Of a stretch of 54,691 nucleotides of DNA, positions 9,126-17,992 are shown piece by piece. The DNA is from Roseburia sp. CAG:303 (GTDB lineage Bacteria > Bacillota > Clostridia > Lachnospirales > Lachnospiraceae). The notes below the pieces were generated by a model. It was not told the DNA's origin. It saw only the letters and a list, made by a program, of their open reading frames with translations, and did no database searches. Made by a program: the position numbers and the translations under genes. Numbering within the stretch: the first letter of the stretch is position 1; every line of letters begins with the position of its first letter. The stretch lies in NCBI GenBank assembly GCA_000437755.1, contig FR900158.1, positions 16,334-71,024 on the forward strand, read 5' to 3'.

Positions 9126-9557
9126 ATGGCAGCAATAGACGGAATCGTTAATGCAACAAGAGCAGCATCATCAACAAATTATCAGACACCACAGGTAAAT
9201 TCAGTGGAGGCGGTCAACGAATCGGCAGCACAGGGCAACAGCACCGATGTGGCAGCACAGGTAGCAACCGTTAAGTCAAAGGATGATTCAAACAATCAGG
9301 ATAATACGGGAAAAGGCGATGATACAAAGAAAGAACCGACCAATGAACAGATTAAGAAAGCAGTTGAAGATTTGAACAAGAAGATGAAAAATACATCCTG
9401 TGAATTTGGTATTCATGATGCAACCAATCGTGTAACGATTAAGATTGTAGATAAGGACTCAAAGAAAGTAATAAAAGAATATCCGGCAGAAGAAACCCTG
9501 GATATGATAGCAAAGGCATGGGAACTCGCCGGCTTAATGGTGGATAAGCGATTATAA
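9126..9557 (+). CDS. flaG: FlaG family flagellar protein
   Basis: I place the start at the ATG at 9126, with GGAGG at 9112-9116; the upstream in-frame ATG at 9066 has no ribosome site. The 143-residue product has a polar, low-complexity N-terminus (about residues 15-75, rich in S, N, K and D) and a conserved FlaG domain (NKKMKNTSCEFGIHDATNRV, then KDSKKVIKEYPAEE and LDMIAKAWELAGLMVDKRL). FlaG proteins lie next to fliD in many bacteria and affect filament length; their mechanism is unclear. It is 24 bases before fliD. Confidence 0.88.
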   Translation: MAAIDGIVNATRAASSTNYQTPQVNSVEAVNESAAQGNSTDVAAQVATVKSKDDSNNQDNTGKGDDTKKEPTNEQIKKAVEDLNKKMKNTSCEFGIHDATNRVTIKIVDKDSKKVIKEYPAEETLDMIAKAWELAGLMVDKRL

Positions 9558-9581
9558 CACAGACAGAACGGAGGTTATATT

Positions 9582-12062
9582 ATGGCAAGAGTATCAGGAT
9601 TGATATCAGGACTTGATACAGATTCTCTGATACAGGAACTGGTATCGGCATATGAAACAAAGAAAAGTACATATGTAAAGAAACAGACAAAGCAGGGATG
9701 GAAGCAGGATGCCTGGAAATCATTGAACACGAAAGTATACAGCTTTTATACAGGTACATTAAGAAATGCACAGTATAGTACAAACTACACGGCAAAGAAA
9801 GCTACAATATCCGATAGTACAAAGGCAACGGTATCTGCGTCCGGTAATGCGGTAGAAGGTACACAGACACTGAAAGTAAAACAGCTGGCAAAGACGGCAT
9901 ATCTGACCGGCGGCCAGATGACTGCAGCTGATGGAAAGAGCCTTACGGCAAACAGTAAGCTGGGAGAACTCAGCGGACTCAGTGGATTCAGTGATGGAAC
10001 GATTAAAGTAAATGCAGATGGAAAAGAAAGCGAAATCAATCTTACCTCTGATATGACCATGAACCAGTTTGTGGTAAAATTAAAAGAAGCAGGACTGAAT
10101 GCAAACTTTGACAGCGCAAACCAGAGACTATTCATCAGTGCAAAGTCAAGTGGTGCGGACAAGGAATTCTCTATTACAGCAGGCAATGCAGGCGGTATGA
10201 ATGCATTGACCAGCCTTGGCATGGATGCGGCATCTTCCTCAGATGTCAGCCAGTATATAGACAGTGCAACCATGAATGTACAGGAGAAAACCGATACGGC
10301 ATATATGCAGTATATGCTGAAAACTGCGAATGCGGATCTGAATACACAGTTAAGCGGCTTGCAGGATCAGTACAAATATGTAACCGATGAGAGCTACAGG
10401 AACAGCAAGAATACGGCATGGGCGGATGAGATCAAGAGTTATGAAGATAAGAACAAAACCCTGGATGATCTGAATAAGGATATCCTGGCTTACACTGGTG
10501 TGGATGATGCAGATACGGCAGCTTCCAGTCCAAAGATTGAAGACTTTGTGACGAAGAATTCAGATGGTACATATACTTATAAGGATGCCTATTTGAAGGA
10601 TTCAAAGGATGCTGATGGAAATACGGTTAAAGTGCTTGATGAGGATAAACTTAAAACAGCACTGAAAGATACAAAACTTGATGTAGACACTGTGAAATCA
10701 AAGGTAACCGAATTAAATGCAAATATTTCACAGATAAAATCAAATGAAGCATCCATTAAAAGCACAAAGGAAACACAGGATTTATATCAGGCTGCTTATA
10801 GCAATGATAAAACAGGAGCGGCTTTACAGAGTCAGATTGATTCCATTACCAAAGAGATCGCGGAAAATAATGCGTTACTTGGTAATACATTTGATTTTAG
10901 TACAATTGCAGATCCTACGGCATATTCCTATACTGATGCAAATGGCAGTACACAGACGACTGATTTGCAGGCGAAATTAGCAAAATATGCTACGGCATAT
11001 GGTAATAGTACGGATGGAAATGTAGAGACAAAAACAGTAAATGGCATTACCGTGGTAAAATCTACATATGAAAATTATAATAATACTTATAAGGCAGAGC
11101 AGGAAGCAGCAGCCAATAAGCTTGGAAAAACAGCGGACGAATTAAATGGCATGACCGATACGCAAAAGAAAGATTTTATTGCAGATTATGTGAAAAATCA
11201 TTCTTCTTCCACCGGTGCAGTCCGTGTTGAAGGCTCGGATGCTGAAATTGAACTAAATGGAGCGACATTTAATTCAAATACCAATAACTTTGCCATCAAT
11301 GGCCTGACCATTACCGCAACCGGTATTACAAAGGATGGCGAAGAAGTTAGCATTAATACCGCAACCGATATTGATGGTATGTACAAATCCATCAAGAATC
11401 TGATCAGTGGTTATAATAGTATTCTGAAGGAAATGAATACATTGTATTATGCGGATTCATCCAAGGGATATGAGCCTCTGACCGATGATGAGAAAGATGC
11501 CATGACCGATACTGAGATTGAAAAATGGGAGAAGAAGATCAAAGACTCCCTGTTAAGAAGAGATGACACCTTAAGCGGTATCATGAGTACAGTAAAGAAC
11601 AGCATGGCAAAATCCTATACCATAGGAGATAAGACATATTCACTGTCAAGTTTTGGTATTGCAACCGCAGGTTATTTTTCAGTTGACAATGAAGAACAGG
11701 GATTGTATCATATTGATGGAGATCCGGATGATTCAACGACATCTGGTAAGACAGATAAGTTAAAAGCAGCACTGGCAGAGGATCCGGATAGTGTTGTTTC
11801 GTTTTTCCAGAAAGTATCAAGTGATATGTATGATGCATTAACTAAGAAGATGGCGAGAACATCATTAAAGAGTTCTTATACACTCTATAACGATAAGGAA
11901 ATGCAGAAACAGTACGATGAATACGGAGATACGATTGATAAATGGGATGAGAAAATTGAAAATTATACCCAGAAGTATGTCAAGCAGTTCAGTGCGATGG
12001 AAACAGCACTGGCAAAATTGCAATCCAGCACATCCCAGCTCTCCAGCATATTAGGTTCATAA
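9582..12062 (+). CDS. fliD: Flagellar filament cap protein FliD (hook-associated protein 2)
   Basis: This 826-residue protein starts with the FliD signature (SGLISGLDTDSLIQELVSAY) and has the N-terminal HAP2 domain (to about residue 120) and C-terminal domain (about 590-826, with IDGMYKSIKNLISGYNSILKE and a final coiled coil). FliD caps the filament tip and guides flagellin folding. It is much longer than the usual 450-650 residues, because of a lysine/aspartate-rich central insertion (about residues 240-540) with coiled-coil character and two related-looking linker segments. That insertion would be an exposed leg or head domain and may be antigenic. GGAGGT lies upstream of the ATG, and fliS follows after 15 bases. 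Confidence 0.93.
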   Translation: MARVSGLISGLDTDSLIQELVSAYETKKSTYVKKQTKQGWKQDAWKSLNTKVYSFYTGTLRNAQYSTNYTAKKATISDSTKATVSASGNAVEGTQTLKVKQLAKTAYLTGGQMTAADGKSLTANSKLGELSGLSGFSDGTIKVNADGKESEINLTSDMTMNQFVVKLKEAGLNANFDSANQRLFISAKSSGADKEFSITAGNAGGMNALTSLGMDAASSSDVSQYIDSATMNVQEKTDTAYMQYMLKTANADLNTQLSGLQDQYKYVTDESYRNSKNTAWADEIKSYEDKNKTLDDLNKDILAYTGVDDADTAASSPKIEDFVTKNSDGTYTYKDAYLKDSKDADGNTVKVLDEDKLKTALKDTKLDVDTVKSKVTELNANISQIKSNEASIKSTKETQDLYQAAYSNDKTGAALQSQIDSITKEIAENNALLGNTFDFSTIADPTAYSYTDANGSTQTTDLQAKLAKYATAYGNSTDGNVETKTVNGITVVKSTYENYNNTYKAEQEAAANKLGKTADELNGMTDTQKKDFIADYVKNHSSSTGAVRVEGSDAEIELNGATFNSNTNNFAINGLTITATGITKDGEEVSINTATDIDGMYKSIKNLISGYNSILKEMNTLYYADSSKGYEPLTDDEKDAMTDTEIEKWEKKIKDSLLRRDDTLSGIMSTVKNSMAKSYTIGDKTYSLSSFGIATAGYFSVDNEEQGLYHIDGDPDDSTTSGKTDKLKAALAEDPDSVVSFFQKVSSDMYDALTKKMARTSLKSSYTLYNDKEMQKQYDEYGDTIDKWDEKIENYTQKYVKQFSAMETALAKLQSSTSQLSSILGS

Positions 12063-12077
12063 CAGGAGGTAATTACA

Positions 12078-12452
12078 ATGGCATTGCCAAATGCATACAA
12101 GGCATATTCGAACAGCAAACTTATGACGGCTTCCCCGGCACAGCTTACACTGATGTTGTATGATGGAGCGATCAAATTTACGAATATTGCAATTGAAGCG
12201 ATTGAAAATAAGAATTATGAGAAGGCTAATACTTATATACAGAAAACACATCGGATCATTGATGAGTTCCGTTCCACACTGAACTTCAAATATCCGGTTG
12301 CACAGGAATTTGAAAATGTATATGTCATGATTAGTGAAAAACTTGTTTATGCCAATATGAAAAAAGATGTGGAAGTATTACAGGATGTACTCAAACATCT
12401 CCGGTCAATGCGTGAAACATGGGAAGAGGTAATGCGACTTGCAAAGAGATAA
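12078..12452 (+). CDS. fliS: Flagellin export chaperone FliS
   Basis: This 124-residue helical protein has FliS hallmarks: the ANAYKAYSNSKLMTASPAQ-like N-terminus, LMLYDGAIKF, and a C-terminal helix bundle (LKHLRSMRETWEEVMRLAKR). FliS binds the C-terminus of flagellin in the cytoplasm, prevents early polymerisation and takes it to the export gate. CAGGAGGT lies before the ATG. Its last codons overlap the next gene by 14 bases, suggesting translational coupling. Confidence 0.93.
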   Translation: MALPNAYKAYSNSKLMTASPAQLTLMLYDGAIKFTNIAIEAIENKNYEKANTYIQKTHRIIDEFRSTLNFKYPVAQEFENVYVMISEKLVYANMKKDVEVLQDVLKHLRSMRETWEEVMRLAKR

Positions 12453-12921
12453 CAGCAGCAGTTACATAGAGATATTAAAAGAAAGCCTGAAGAAAAAAAT
12501 ATCAGTTCTGGATCAGATAGCGGAACAGAACCGGATTCAGGAAGAACTTGCAAAGGCAGCAGACTTTGATTATGATGTTTTTTCCAAAACTTTGGAGGCA
12601 AAAGAGGCATTGATCAAGCAAATCAATGCTTTGGATGCGGGATTCCAGTCCGTATTCGACCGGATCAAAGAGGCATTGCAGCAGTCGGAGCATAAAGAAG
12701 AGATTAAGCAGCTGCAGGTGCTGGTCAAGGAAATTACGGACAAATCCATGGATATCATGGCTCAGGAAAAACGAAATAAAGAAGCGATTCTGAACCGGAA
12801 GGACAGCCTGAAGAAAGAAGTAGCCATGGCACGCAGTACAAATAAAGCGGCGGCAAATTATTACAGGACCATGTCGAAGATGAATGTGATAGATTCACAG
12901 TTTATAGATAAAAAAAAGTAA
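12439..12921 (+). CDS. FlgN/FliT-like flagellar chaperone candidate
   Basis: This 160-residue, all-helical, highly charged protein lies where FliT is found in other bacteria, after fliS. It has a heptad-rich middle (about residues 10-140) and a polar C-terminus (YYRTMSKMNVIDSQFIDKKK). FliT is the chaperone of FliD; FlgN-family proteins also look like this. The start is a TTG at 12439 inside the end of fliS, with AGAGGT at 12425-12430 eight bases before it. The family assignment is by position and general shape, not by a diagnostic motif. Confidence 0.65.
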   Translation: MQRDNSSSYIEILKESLKKKISVLDQIAEQNRIQEELAKAADFDYDVFSKTLEAKEALIKQINALDAGFQSVFDRIKEALQQSEHKEEIKQLQVLVKEITDKSMDIMAQEKRNKEAILNRKDSLKKEVAMARSTNKAAANYYRTMSKMNVIDSQFIDKKK

Positions 12922-12939
12922 AAAAATATATATTATCTA

Positions 12940-12966
12940 TAAAGTATTCAGAAAAACTTCCGATAT
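12940..12966 (+). promoter_or_regulatory. Sigma-28 (SigD) promoter of flagellin
   Basis: TAAAG at 12940-12944 and CCGATAT at 12960-12966 match the SigD consensus with the same spacing (one base shorter counting the flanking base) as the flgM promoter. It lies about 104 bases before the flagellin start codon, leaving a long leader. Confidence 0.8.
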
Positions 12967-12991
12967 AATTAACAGAATTGATAAGATAATC

Positions 12992-13063
12992 ACATTCCGA
13001 AGGAATGTTATTATAAAATAAAAAGGAACAGAAGCAGGGAAGCTTCTTAAAATTCAAGGAGGA
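12992..13063 (+). promoter_or_regulatory. Flagellin mRNA leader with CsrA-like GGA sites
   Basis: A 7-bp hairpin (ACATTCC/GGAATGT, 12992-13008), a 6-bp hairpin (AGAAGC/GCTTCT, 13030-13047) whose loop is AGGGAA, and the ribosome binding site AAGGAGGA (13056-13063) give several GGA motifs in the leader. In Bacillus hag mRNA, CsrA binds one upstream GGA hairpin and a second site covering the ribosome site. The same plan is inferred here, under control of the FliW-CsrA pair encoded at 8232-8913. Confidence 0.6.
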
Positions 13064-13069
13064 ATTATT

Positions 13070-13900
13070 ATGGTAGTACAGCACAATTTAACAGCGATGA
13101 ACGCTAACAGACAGCTCGGTATTGTTACAAACAACCAGGCTAAAGCAACAGAGAAGTTATCATCAGGTTACAAGATCAACAGAGCAGGTGATGATGCAGC
13201 AGGTCTTTCTATTTCAGAAAAGATGAGAAGCCAGATCAGAGGCCTTAACAAGGCTTCAACAAACGCTGAAGATGGTGTATCACTTATCCAGACAGCTGAA
13301 GGTGCTTTAAATGAAACTCATTCTATTCTTCAGAGAATGAACGAATTAGCAACACAGGCAGCTAACGATACCAATACATCTACAGACAGAAAGGCTATCA
13401 AGGCTGAATTAACAGCTTTAACTTCTGAATTAAACAGAATCGCATCTACAACACAGTTCAACACAATGAATCTGTTAGATGGTACTTTCACAGGAAAGAA
13501 CCTTCAGGTAGGTGCATTATCAGGACAGAAGATTGCTATCTCCATCAGTGGTATGAATGCAAACAAATTAGGTCTTGCAGGAACAGATGGTAAGATGACA
13601 ATTGCAGTTTCAACATTTGCAGCTGCAGGTAATGCTATGACAAAGATTCAGTCAGCTATTACAAAGGTATCTACTCAGAGATCAGCTCTTGGTGCTATCC
13701 AGAACAGACTGGAGCATACAATCGCTAACCTTGATACAACATCTGAAAATACATCATCAGCAGAATCCAGAATCCGTGATACAGATATGGCTGATGCTAT
13801 GGTTGAGTACAGCAAGAACCAGATCCTTGCTCAGGCTGGTCAGTCAATGCTTGCTCAGGCAAATCAGGCTACTCAGGGTGTATTATCACTCTTAGGCTAA
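13070..13900 (+). CDS. hag: Flagellin (filament subunit)
   Basis: This 276-residue flagellin has intact D0/D1 ends: NLTAMNANRQLGI and SGYKINRAGDDAAGLSISEK at the N-terminus, and MVEYSKNQILAQAGQSML and ANQATQGVLSLLG at the C-terminus. The variable D2/D3 domains are absent, as in many commensal Firmicutes. The Toll-like receptor 5 contact region is present as LQRMNELATQAAN (residues 87-99). Codon use is markedly different from neighbours (many GCT, AAC, TCA, CTT), as expected for a very highly expressed gene. It has its own SigD promoter, a leader with GGA hairpins, and a terminator. The following Maf and nonulosonate genes suggest that it is glycosylated. Confidence 0.97.
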   Translation: MVVQHNLTAMNANRQLGIVTNNQAKATEKLSSGYKINRAGDDAAGLSISEKMRSQIRGLNKASTNAEDGVSLIQTAEGALNETHSILQRMNELATQAANDTNTSTDRKAIKAELTALTSELNRIASTTQFNTMNLLDGTFTGKNLQVGALSGQKIAISISGMNANKLGLAGTDGKMTIAVSTFAAAGNAMTKIQSAITKVSTQRSALGAIQNRLEHTIANLDTTSENTSSAESRIRDTDMADAMVEYSKNQILAQAGQSMLAQANQATQGVLSLLG

Positions 13901-13926
13901 TTTATTCGCTGAATAAAACTATCATG

Positions 13927-13957
13927 AATAAGCTACTCTTAGGAGTAGCTTATTTTC
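13927..13957 (+). terminator. Rho-independent terminator after flagellin
   Basis: A perfect 12-bp stem (AATAAGCTACTC at 13927-13938 against GAGTAGCTTATT at 13943-13954) with a TTAG loop is followed by T residues. Some read-through into the glycosylation genes is possible, as no clear promoter follows before 13978. Confidence 0.9.
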
Positions 13958-13977
13958 GTATAAAGAGAGAGGCAGAG

Positions 13978-14319
13978 ATGGAATTAATAGAGAGAAATGA
14001 ACAGGTAATCGATATGATGGATATATGCATCCAGAATCTGTGGGAAAGTACGGGAGCAGGGAATAAAGAATTAATCAGCTGTATCAAGAAACTGAATCTT
14101 GTATTAAAGGAATTTACAGACCGGGTGCCGGAATTTCAGAAGCTGGGAGTGGATGTGCCGGAGGATATTATACTGACCCAGATGAAGAATCTGATGACAG
14201 GATTTGAAAAGAGGGACACCGTTCTGTTAGCAGATACCATGGAATATGAGATAAAAAATACTTTATTATTTTATAATGACATTTTAAAAGAACTTGCAAA
14301 GGAGCAGGCAGAAGAATGA
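13978..14319 (+). CDS. Small helical protein preceding the Maf gene
   Basis: I choose the ATG at 13978 (with AGAGAGAGG just upstream) because the earlier in-frame ATG at 13924 lies inside the terminator hairpin. The 113-residue product is predicted to be all helical and acidic, with no membrane segment or catalytic motif. Its stop codon overlaps the Maf start (ATGA), which suggests coupled synthesis. Its C-terminal half (LADTMEYEIKNTLLFYNDIL) resembles that of the 119-residue protein at 40461-40820 (IADALDKGLIPVLEEFLRA), which also lies beside glycosyltransferase genes. A role as partner or chaperone for a flagellin glycosyltransferase is inference. Confidence 0.7.
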   Translation: MELIERNEQVIDMMDICIQNLWESTGAGNKELISCIKKLNLVLKEFTDRVPEFQKLGVDVPEDIILTQMKNLMTGFEKRDTVLLADTMEYEIKNTLLFYNDILKELAKEQAEE

Positions 14320-16238
14320 TGGAACAGTCAAAGATGCTGGATATTAATATCGAAACCATTACGAAAGAAAAACCATATATGTTTAACCTGATCGAAGAAC
14401 TGGATAAGGAAGCGTATTTGTATGAGGGAAAGATTACGGATATTTTTCAGGATGTATCGGCAAAGAATGAGAAAATCATGGGAGTAAGAAAAGAAAATCA
14501 TGATTATTATCTGAACAGCCGTTATGACAGCCGGGCCGGGATTAACAGATGGCTTCAGGTATACAAGAGTGATAAAGAGTATGGGATTGCAATTGTGATA
14601 GGAATGGCAAATCTGGCTTATATCAGGGCAATGCGGAAAGAATATCCAAATGTCCGGCTGCTGGTGTATGAACCGGATAAATATCTGTGGGGAGAAGTTT
14701 TGTTGAATATTGACTTTTCAGATGTTCTGGCAGATCCAATGGTGAATATTGTGGTTGGACAGATCGGAAAGCTGTATCTGAAGGAACTGATGTCACATCT
14801 GGTAGATTATGCAAATTATAAATATGTACAGACCATGATTTCCCCGAATTATGATAAGATCTATCCGGCAGAATGTGAAGCGGTGCGCGAGCTTGTATAC
14901 CATGCGATAGAAGAAACACTGGTGGATAAGAACACTATGTGCAAATATAATGAACATTTTTGCTATAATCGTTGCAGTAATTTTTATGACAGTCTCTGGC
15001 AGTATAATGCAGGGGATATTAAAGAATTATTTGCCGATATTGATTTTGATAAAGTCCCGGCAATTCTGGTTGCGGCGGGTCCTTCGCTGGATAAAAATGT
15101 GGAGGAATTAAAGAGAGCAAAAGGAAAGGCATTTATTATAGCGGTGGATTCTGCAATCCGGGTTCTGGTGAAACATGATATTATGCCTGACATGACGGTG
15201 ACTATCGATCCCAGAAAGGCAAATCATTATTTGTATCAGGATGAACGAATTAGGAAGATACCAGTGTTGCTTTCATTCAATGTAGTTACATCAACTGTAA
15301 TGACACATCAAGGAAAAAGATTTTATTTTTATGTAGATTATCCAGTTGCAAATCAGATATGGGAAAAATACGGGAAACACTATATTCGGATAGAAACTGC
15401 AGGATCAGTGGCAAATGATGCATTTTCCTTTATCTATCATGTGGGATTTAAAAATATTATATTAATTGGACAGGATCTTGCATATACCGGTAATAAAATA
15501 CATTCACAGGATTCTTATGAAACAAATGTTAGAAACAATGATGCAAATAAGAGAAAAGAAGTATATGTGATAAAGGATATCTATGGAAATGATGTAAAGA
15601 CTGATTATGCCATGGATATCTATCGGAGATGGTTTGAAAATCAGCTTATCTTACATAAAGAACTCGAAGTGATTGACGCAACGGAAGGCGGTGCAAGGAT
15701 AGAGGGAACAGAGGTTATGACTTTACAGGAAACTATCGATACGAAGTGTAAGAGTAAAGAAATAATTGATTTTACCGAAAAGATAAACCAGGCACAGCGG
15801 GTTTATACAAAAGAGGAAAGAGAAGAAATACAGGAATATCTGAAAAAAGTGACAGAAGATATGAAAGGAGATATTCCGAAAAAACTGGAAGGAGCAAAAA
15901 GAGCATATTTAAAATTACTGGAATTAAATACAAAGAGAAAATATAATTCAATGGAATTTGAAAGGCTGCTGAAAAAAGTAGAGGAATATAATAAATGGAT
16001 GACAGAAACGGTAGAAGTAGATATGTTATCCATGTATGCAGCCAGGGATGGATTTGATGTGATGGAAGGTATCTTTGCAAACCATGATGATATGTATGAA
16101 AATATAAGGACAATAGCAGACAGTGGAATAAAAATGGTAGATTCTTATAAAAATGGAACAAAAAAATTTGTAGAATCAATGGAAGAAATATTTGAATGGT
16201 TCCACAGCAATGAATACCAGCCGGTGGAGGGAAAGTAA
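14316..16238 (+). CDS. maf: Motility accessory factor (Maf) flagellin glycosyltransferase, copy 1
   Basis: This 640-residue protein contains the DUF115/MptE-like core of Maf proteins: VAAGPSLDKNVEEL (about residues 252-265), DMTVTIDPRK, and NIILIGQDLAYTGNKIHS (about 380-397). Maf proteins transfer nonulosonic acids (pseudaminic or legionaminic acid types) from CMP donors to serine or threonine of flagellin before export. The C-terminal 150 residues are a lysine/glutamate-rich helical tail. It overlaps the small helical gene before it and the NeuA-GT2 gene after it (TAATG), so all are one translational unit. Base composition becomes more AT-rich from about 15240, so part of the gene may be recombinant. 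A second Maf gene lies at 41195-42853. Confidence 0.88.
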   Translation: MMEQSKMLDINIETITKEKPYMFNLIEELDKEAYLYEGKITDIFQDVSAKNEKIMGVRKENHDYYLNSRYDSRAGINRWLQVYKSDKEYGIAIVIGMANLAYIRAMRKEYPNVRLLVYEPDKYLWGEVLLNIDFSDVLADPMVNIVVGQIGKLYLKELMSHLVDYANYKYVQTMISPNYDKIYPAECEAVRELVYHAIEETLVDKNTMCKYNEHFCYNRCSNFYDSLWQYNAGDIKELFADIDFDKVPAILVAAGPSLDKNVEELKRAKGKAFIIAVDSAIRVLVKHDIMPDMTVTIDPRKANHYLYQDERIRKIPVLLSFNVVTSTVMTHQGKRFYFYVDYPVANQIWEKYGKHYIRIETAGSVANDAFSFIYHVGFKNIILIGQDLAYTGNKIHSQDSYETNVRNNDANKRKEVYVIKDIYGNDVKTDYAMDIYRRWFENQLILHKELEVIDATEGGARIEGTEVMTLQETIDTKCKSKEIIDFTEKINQAQRVYTKEEREEIQEYLKKVTEDMKGDIPKKLEGAKRAYLKLLELNTKRKYNSMEFERLLKKVEEYNKWMTETVEVDMLSMYAARDGFDVMEGIFANHDDMYENIRTIADSGIKMVDSYKNGTKKFVESMEEIFEWFHSNEYQPVEGK

Positions 16239-17992
16239 TGGAAGTACTTGCGATTATACCTGCAAGAAGTGGTTCAAAAAGTGTAAAGGATAAGAATATC
16301 AGGGAGATAAACGGAAAGCCAATGCTGGCTTATTCGATTGAACATGGACTGAAGTCAGAAAAAATCAACCGTGTGATAGTCAGTACGGACAGTGAAAAAT
16401 ATGCAGAGATAGCAAAGAAATATGGAGCGGAAGTACCATTTCTGCGGCCAGAAGAATATGCGAGGGATACATCCCTGGATTTAGAAGTCTTTGAGCATGC
16501 TTTGAAATTTTTAAAAGAAAAGGAAGGATATGTACCGGATATTATTGTGCAGTTAAGACCAACCTATCCAATCCGTAAAATGAGTGATATTGATAAGATG
16601 GTAGAAATTATGGAGCAGGACGAAACGATCGATTCCGTCCGGTGCATTGCTCCGGCAAAGGAAATACCGTACAAAATGTGGTTAAAGGGAGAAAATGGTG
16701 AGATTCATCCCCTGATGACGGATATTCCGGAGTGTTACAATATGCCAAGGCAGGAACTTCCAAAAGCATATTATCAGAATGCGTGCATCGACGTAATCCG
16801 TACCAGGGTCATCACGGAAGAGCATTCCATGTCAGGAAAAAAAATTATCGGATATGAAATGAATGAGAACTTTGATATTGATACGGAAGAAGAATTTTTA
16901 AAGGCGGCGGAATGGATTCGTGAGCAGAATAAGAAAAAAGTCAGTGTCATTATTCCATGCTATAATGCGGAAAATGTTCTGGATAACTGTCTGGAGTCGC
17001 TGACTGCACAGACGATCGGCATAGAGAATCTGGAGATTATTCTCGTAAATGATGCATCCACGGATGGAACATACGACAGATTGTGCCAGTGGGAGCAGAA
17101 ATATCCGGATTCCATTATGGTTATTAACTGCACAGAGAATGGGCGGCAGGGAAGAGCCAGAAATATCGGACTCGAGTATGCCGGAGCAGATTATATCGGA
17201 TATATGGATATTGATGATATTGCAGAGCCGGAAATGTTTGAAGAATTATATAAGAAGGCAATGCTTCATGATACAGAGGTTGTTATCTGCCAGTCACGCA
17301 GATGTACTCTGGAAGAGTATAGAAATGGAATTGGAAAAACAGATAGCACGGAAGAAAAAGTATATTTTATCCAGAAGGGAAAAGACAGATTGAAATTCCT
17401 GCAGGAAGATTTTAATATGGCTGTATGGAATAAATTATATAAGAAGGAGTTTCTTCAGACATATCAGATAGATTTTCCGGAGGGGATGTTATATGAAGGT
17501 ATCTATTTTTCATCGTTGGTAAAACGTTATGCAGTTAAAGTATGTGTGATAAGGAAAGTATTATATAATCATATCCGGTACAAAGAGTCCTCTTCCATAA
17601 ATGACAATCAGAAAGTAAAAGAAGATTATCTCCATTCCTACATCCTTTTGTACAAAGAGATACAAAGGCGGGGATTATATCAGGGATATGAGAATTATTA
17701 TGATATGGAACTTCTGATTTCTGGATATTATGTATATATACATTTTATGTTTGTGAAGTTTGGATATCTAGAACCAATCAGATGGAACAGGGCGAGAAAA
17801 GAGGTTCTGGAATGCTTTTCGGATGGAATGAGAGAAGAATTGAGAATCTTAATTAAAAATTTTGAGCAAAATCATAAAGAATATAATGGGACATGGAAGA
17901 TTATTATGAACTCGCTGGAAAGACCGGTAACCAGGAACGAGGTCATACAGATGATGCAGATCATACAGTTAGGAGGAATGCAGAATGAGTAG
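16238..17992 (+). CDS. Fusion of acylneuraminate cytidylyltransferase (NeuA-like) and family 2 glycosyltransferase
   Basis: This 584-residue protein joins two enzymes. Residues 1-230 are a CMP-nonulosonate synthetase: IPARSGSKSVKDKN (about 7-20), VSTDSEKYAEIAKKYGAEVPF, QLRPTYPIRK and the FDIDTEEEF end motif. Residues about 233-584 are a GT-A glycosyltransferase: VSVIIPCYNAENVL, ILVNDASTDGT and the DIDD metal-binding motif (about 325), then a C-terminal tail seen in teichoic or capsule transferases. The first half would activate a nonulosonic acid with CTP, and the second would transfer a sugar. The fusion suggests that the two steps are needed in the same glycan. It overlaps its neighbours on both sides. 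Confidence 0.88.
   Translation: MEVLAIIPARSGSKSVKDKNIREINGKPMLAYSIEHGLKSEKINRVIVSTDSEKYAEIAKKYGAEVPFLRPEEYARDTSLDLEVFEHALKFLKEKEGYVPDIIVQLRPTYPIRKMSDIDKMVEIMEQDETIDSVRCIAPAKEIPYKMWLKGENGEIHPLMTDIPECYNMPRQELPKAYYQNACIDVIRTRVITEEHSMSGKKIIGYEMNENFDIDTEEEFLKAAEWIREQNKKKVSVIIPCYNAENVLDNCLESLTAQTIGIENLEIILVNDASTDGTYDRLCQWEQKYPDSIMVINCTENGRQGRARNIGLEYAGADYIGYMDIDDIAEPEMFEELYKKAMLHDTEVVICQSRRCTLEEYRNGIGKTDSTEEKVYFIQKGKDRLKFLQEDFNMAVWNKLYKKEFLQTYQIDFPEGMLYEGIYFSSLVKRYAVKVCVIRKVLYNHIRYKESSSINDNQKVKEDYLHSYILLYKEIQRRGLYQGYENYYDMELLISGYYVYIHFMFVKFGYLEPIRWNRARKEVLECFSDGMREELRILIKNFEQNHKEYNGTWKIIMNSLERPVTRNEVIQMMQIIQLGGMQNE

Noticed and set aside
9785..10273. Long minus-strand reading frame (162 codons) opposite fliD
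   Set aside because: It has no ribosome site and its composition mirrors the fliD codons; it is an antisense shadow.
12439..12452. Overlap of fliS and the next gene as a broken fusion
   Set aside because: FliS has a normal end, and the next gene has its own TTG start and ribosome site; it is ordinary translational coupling.
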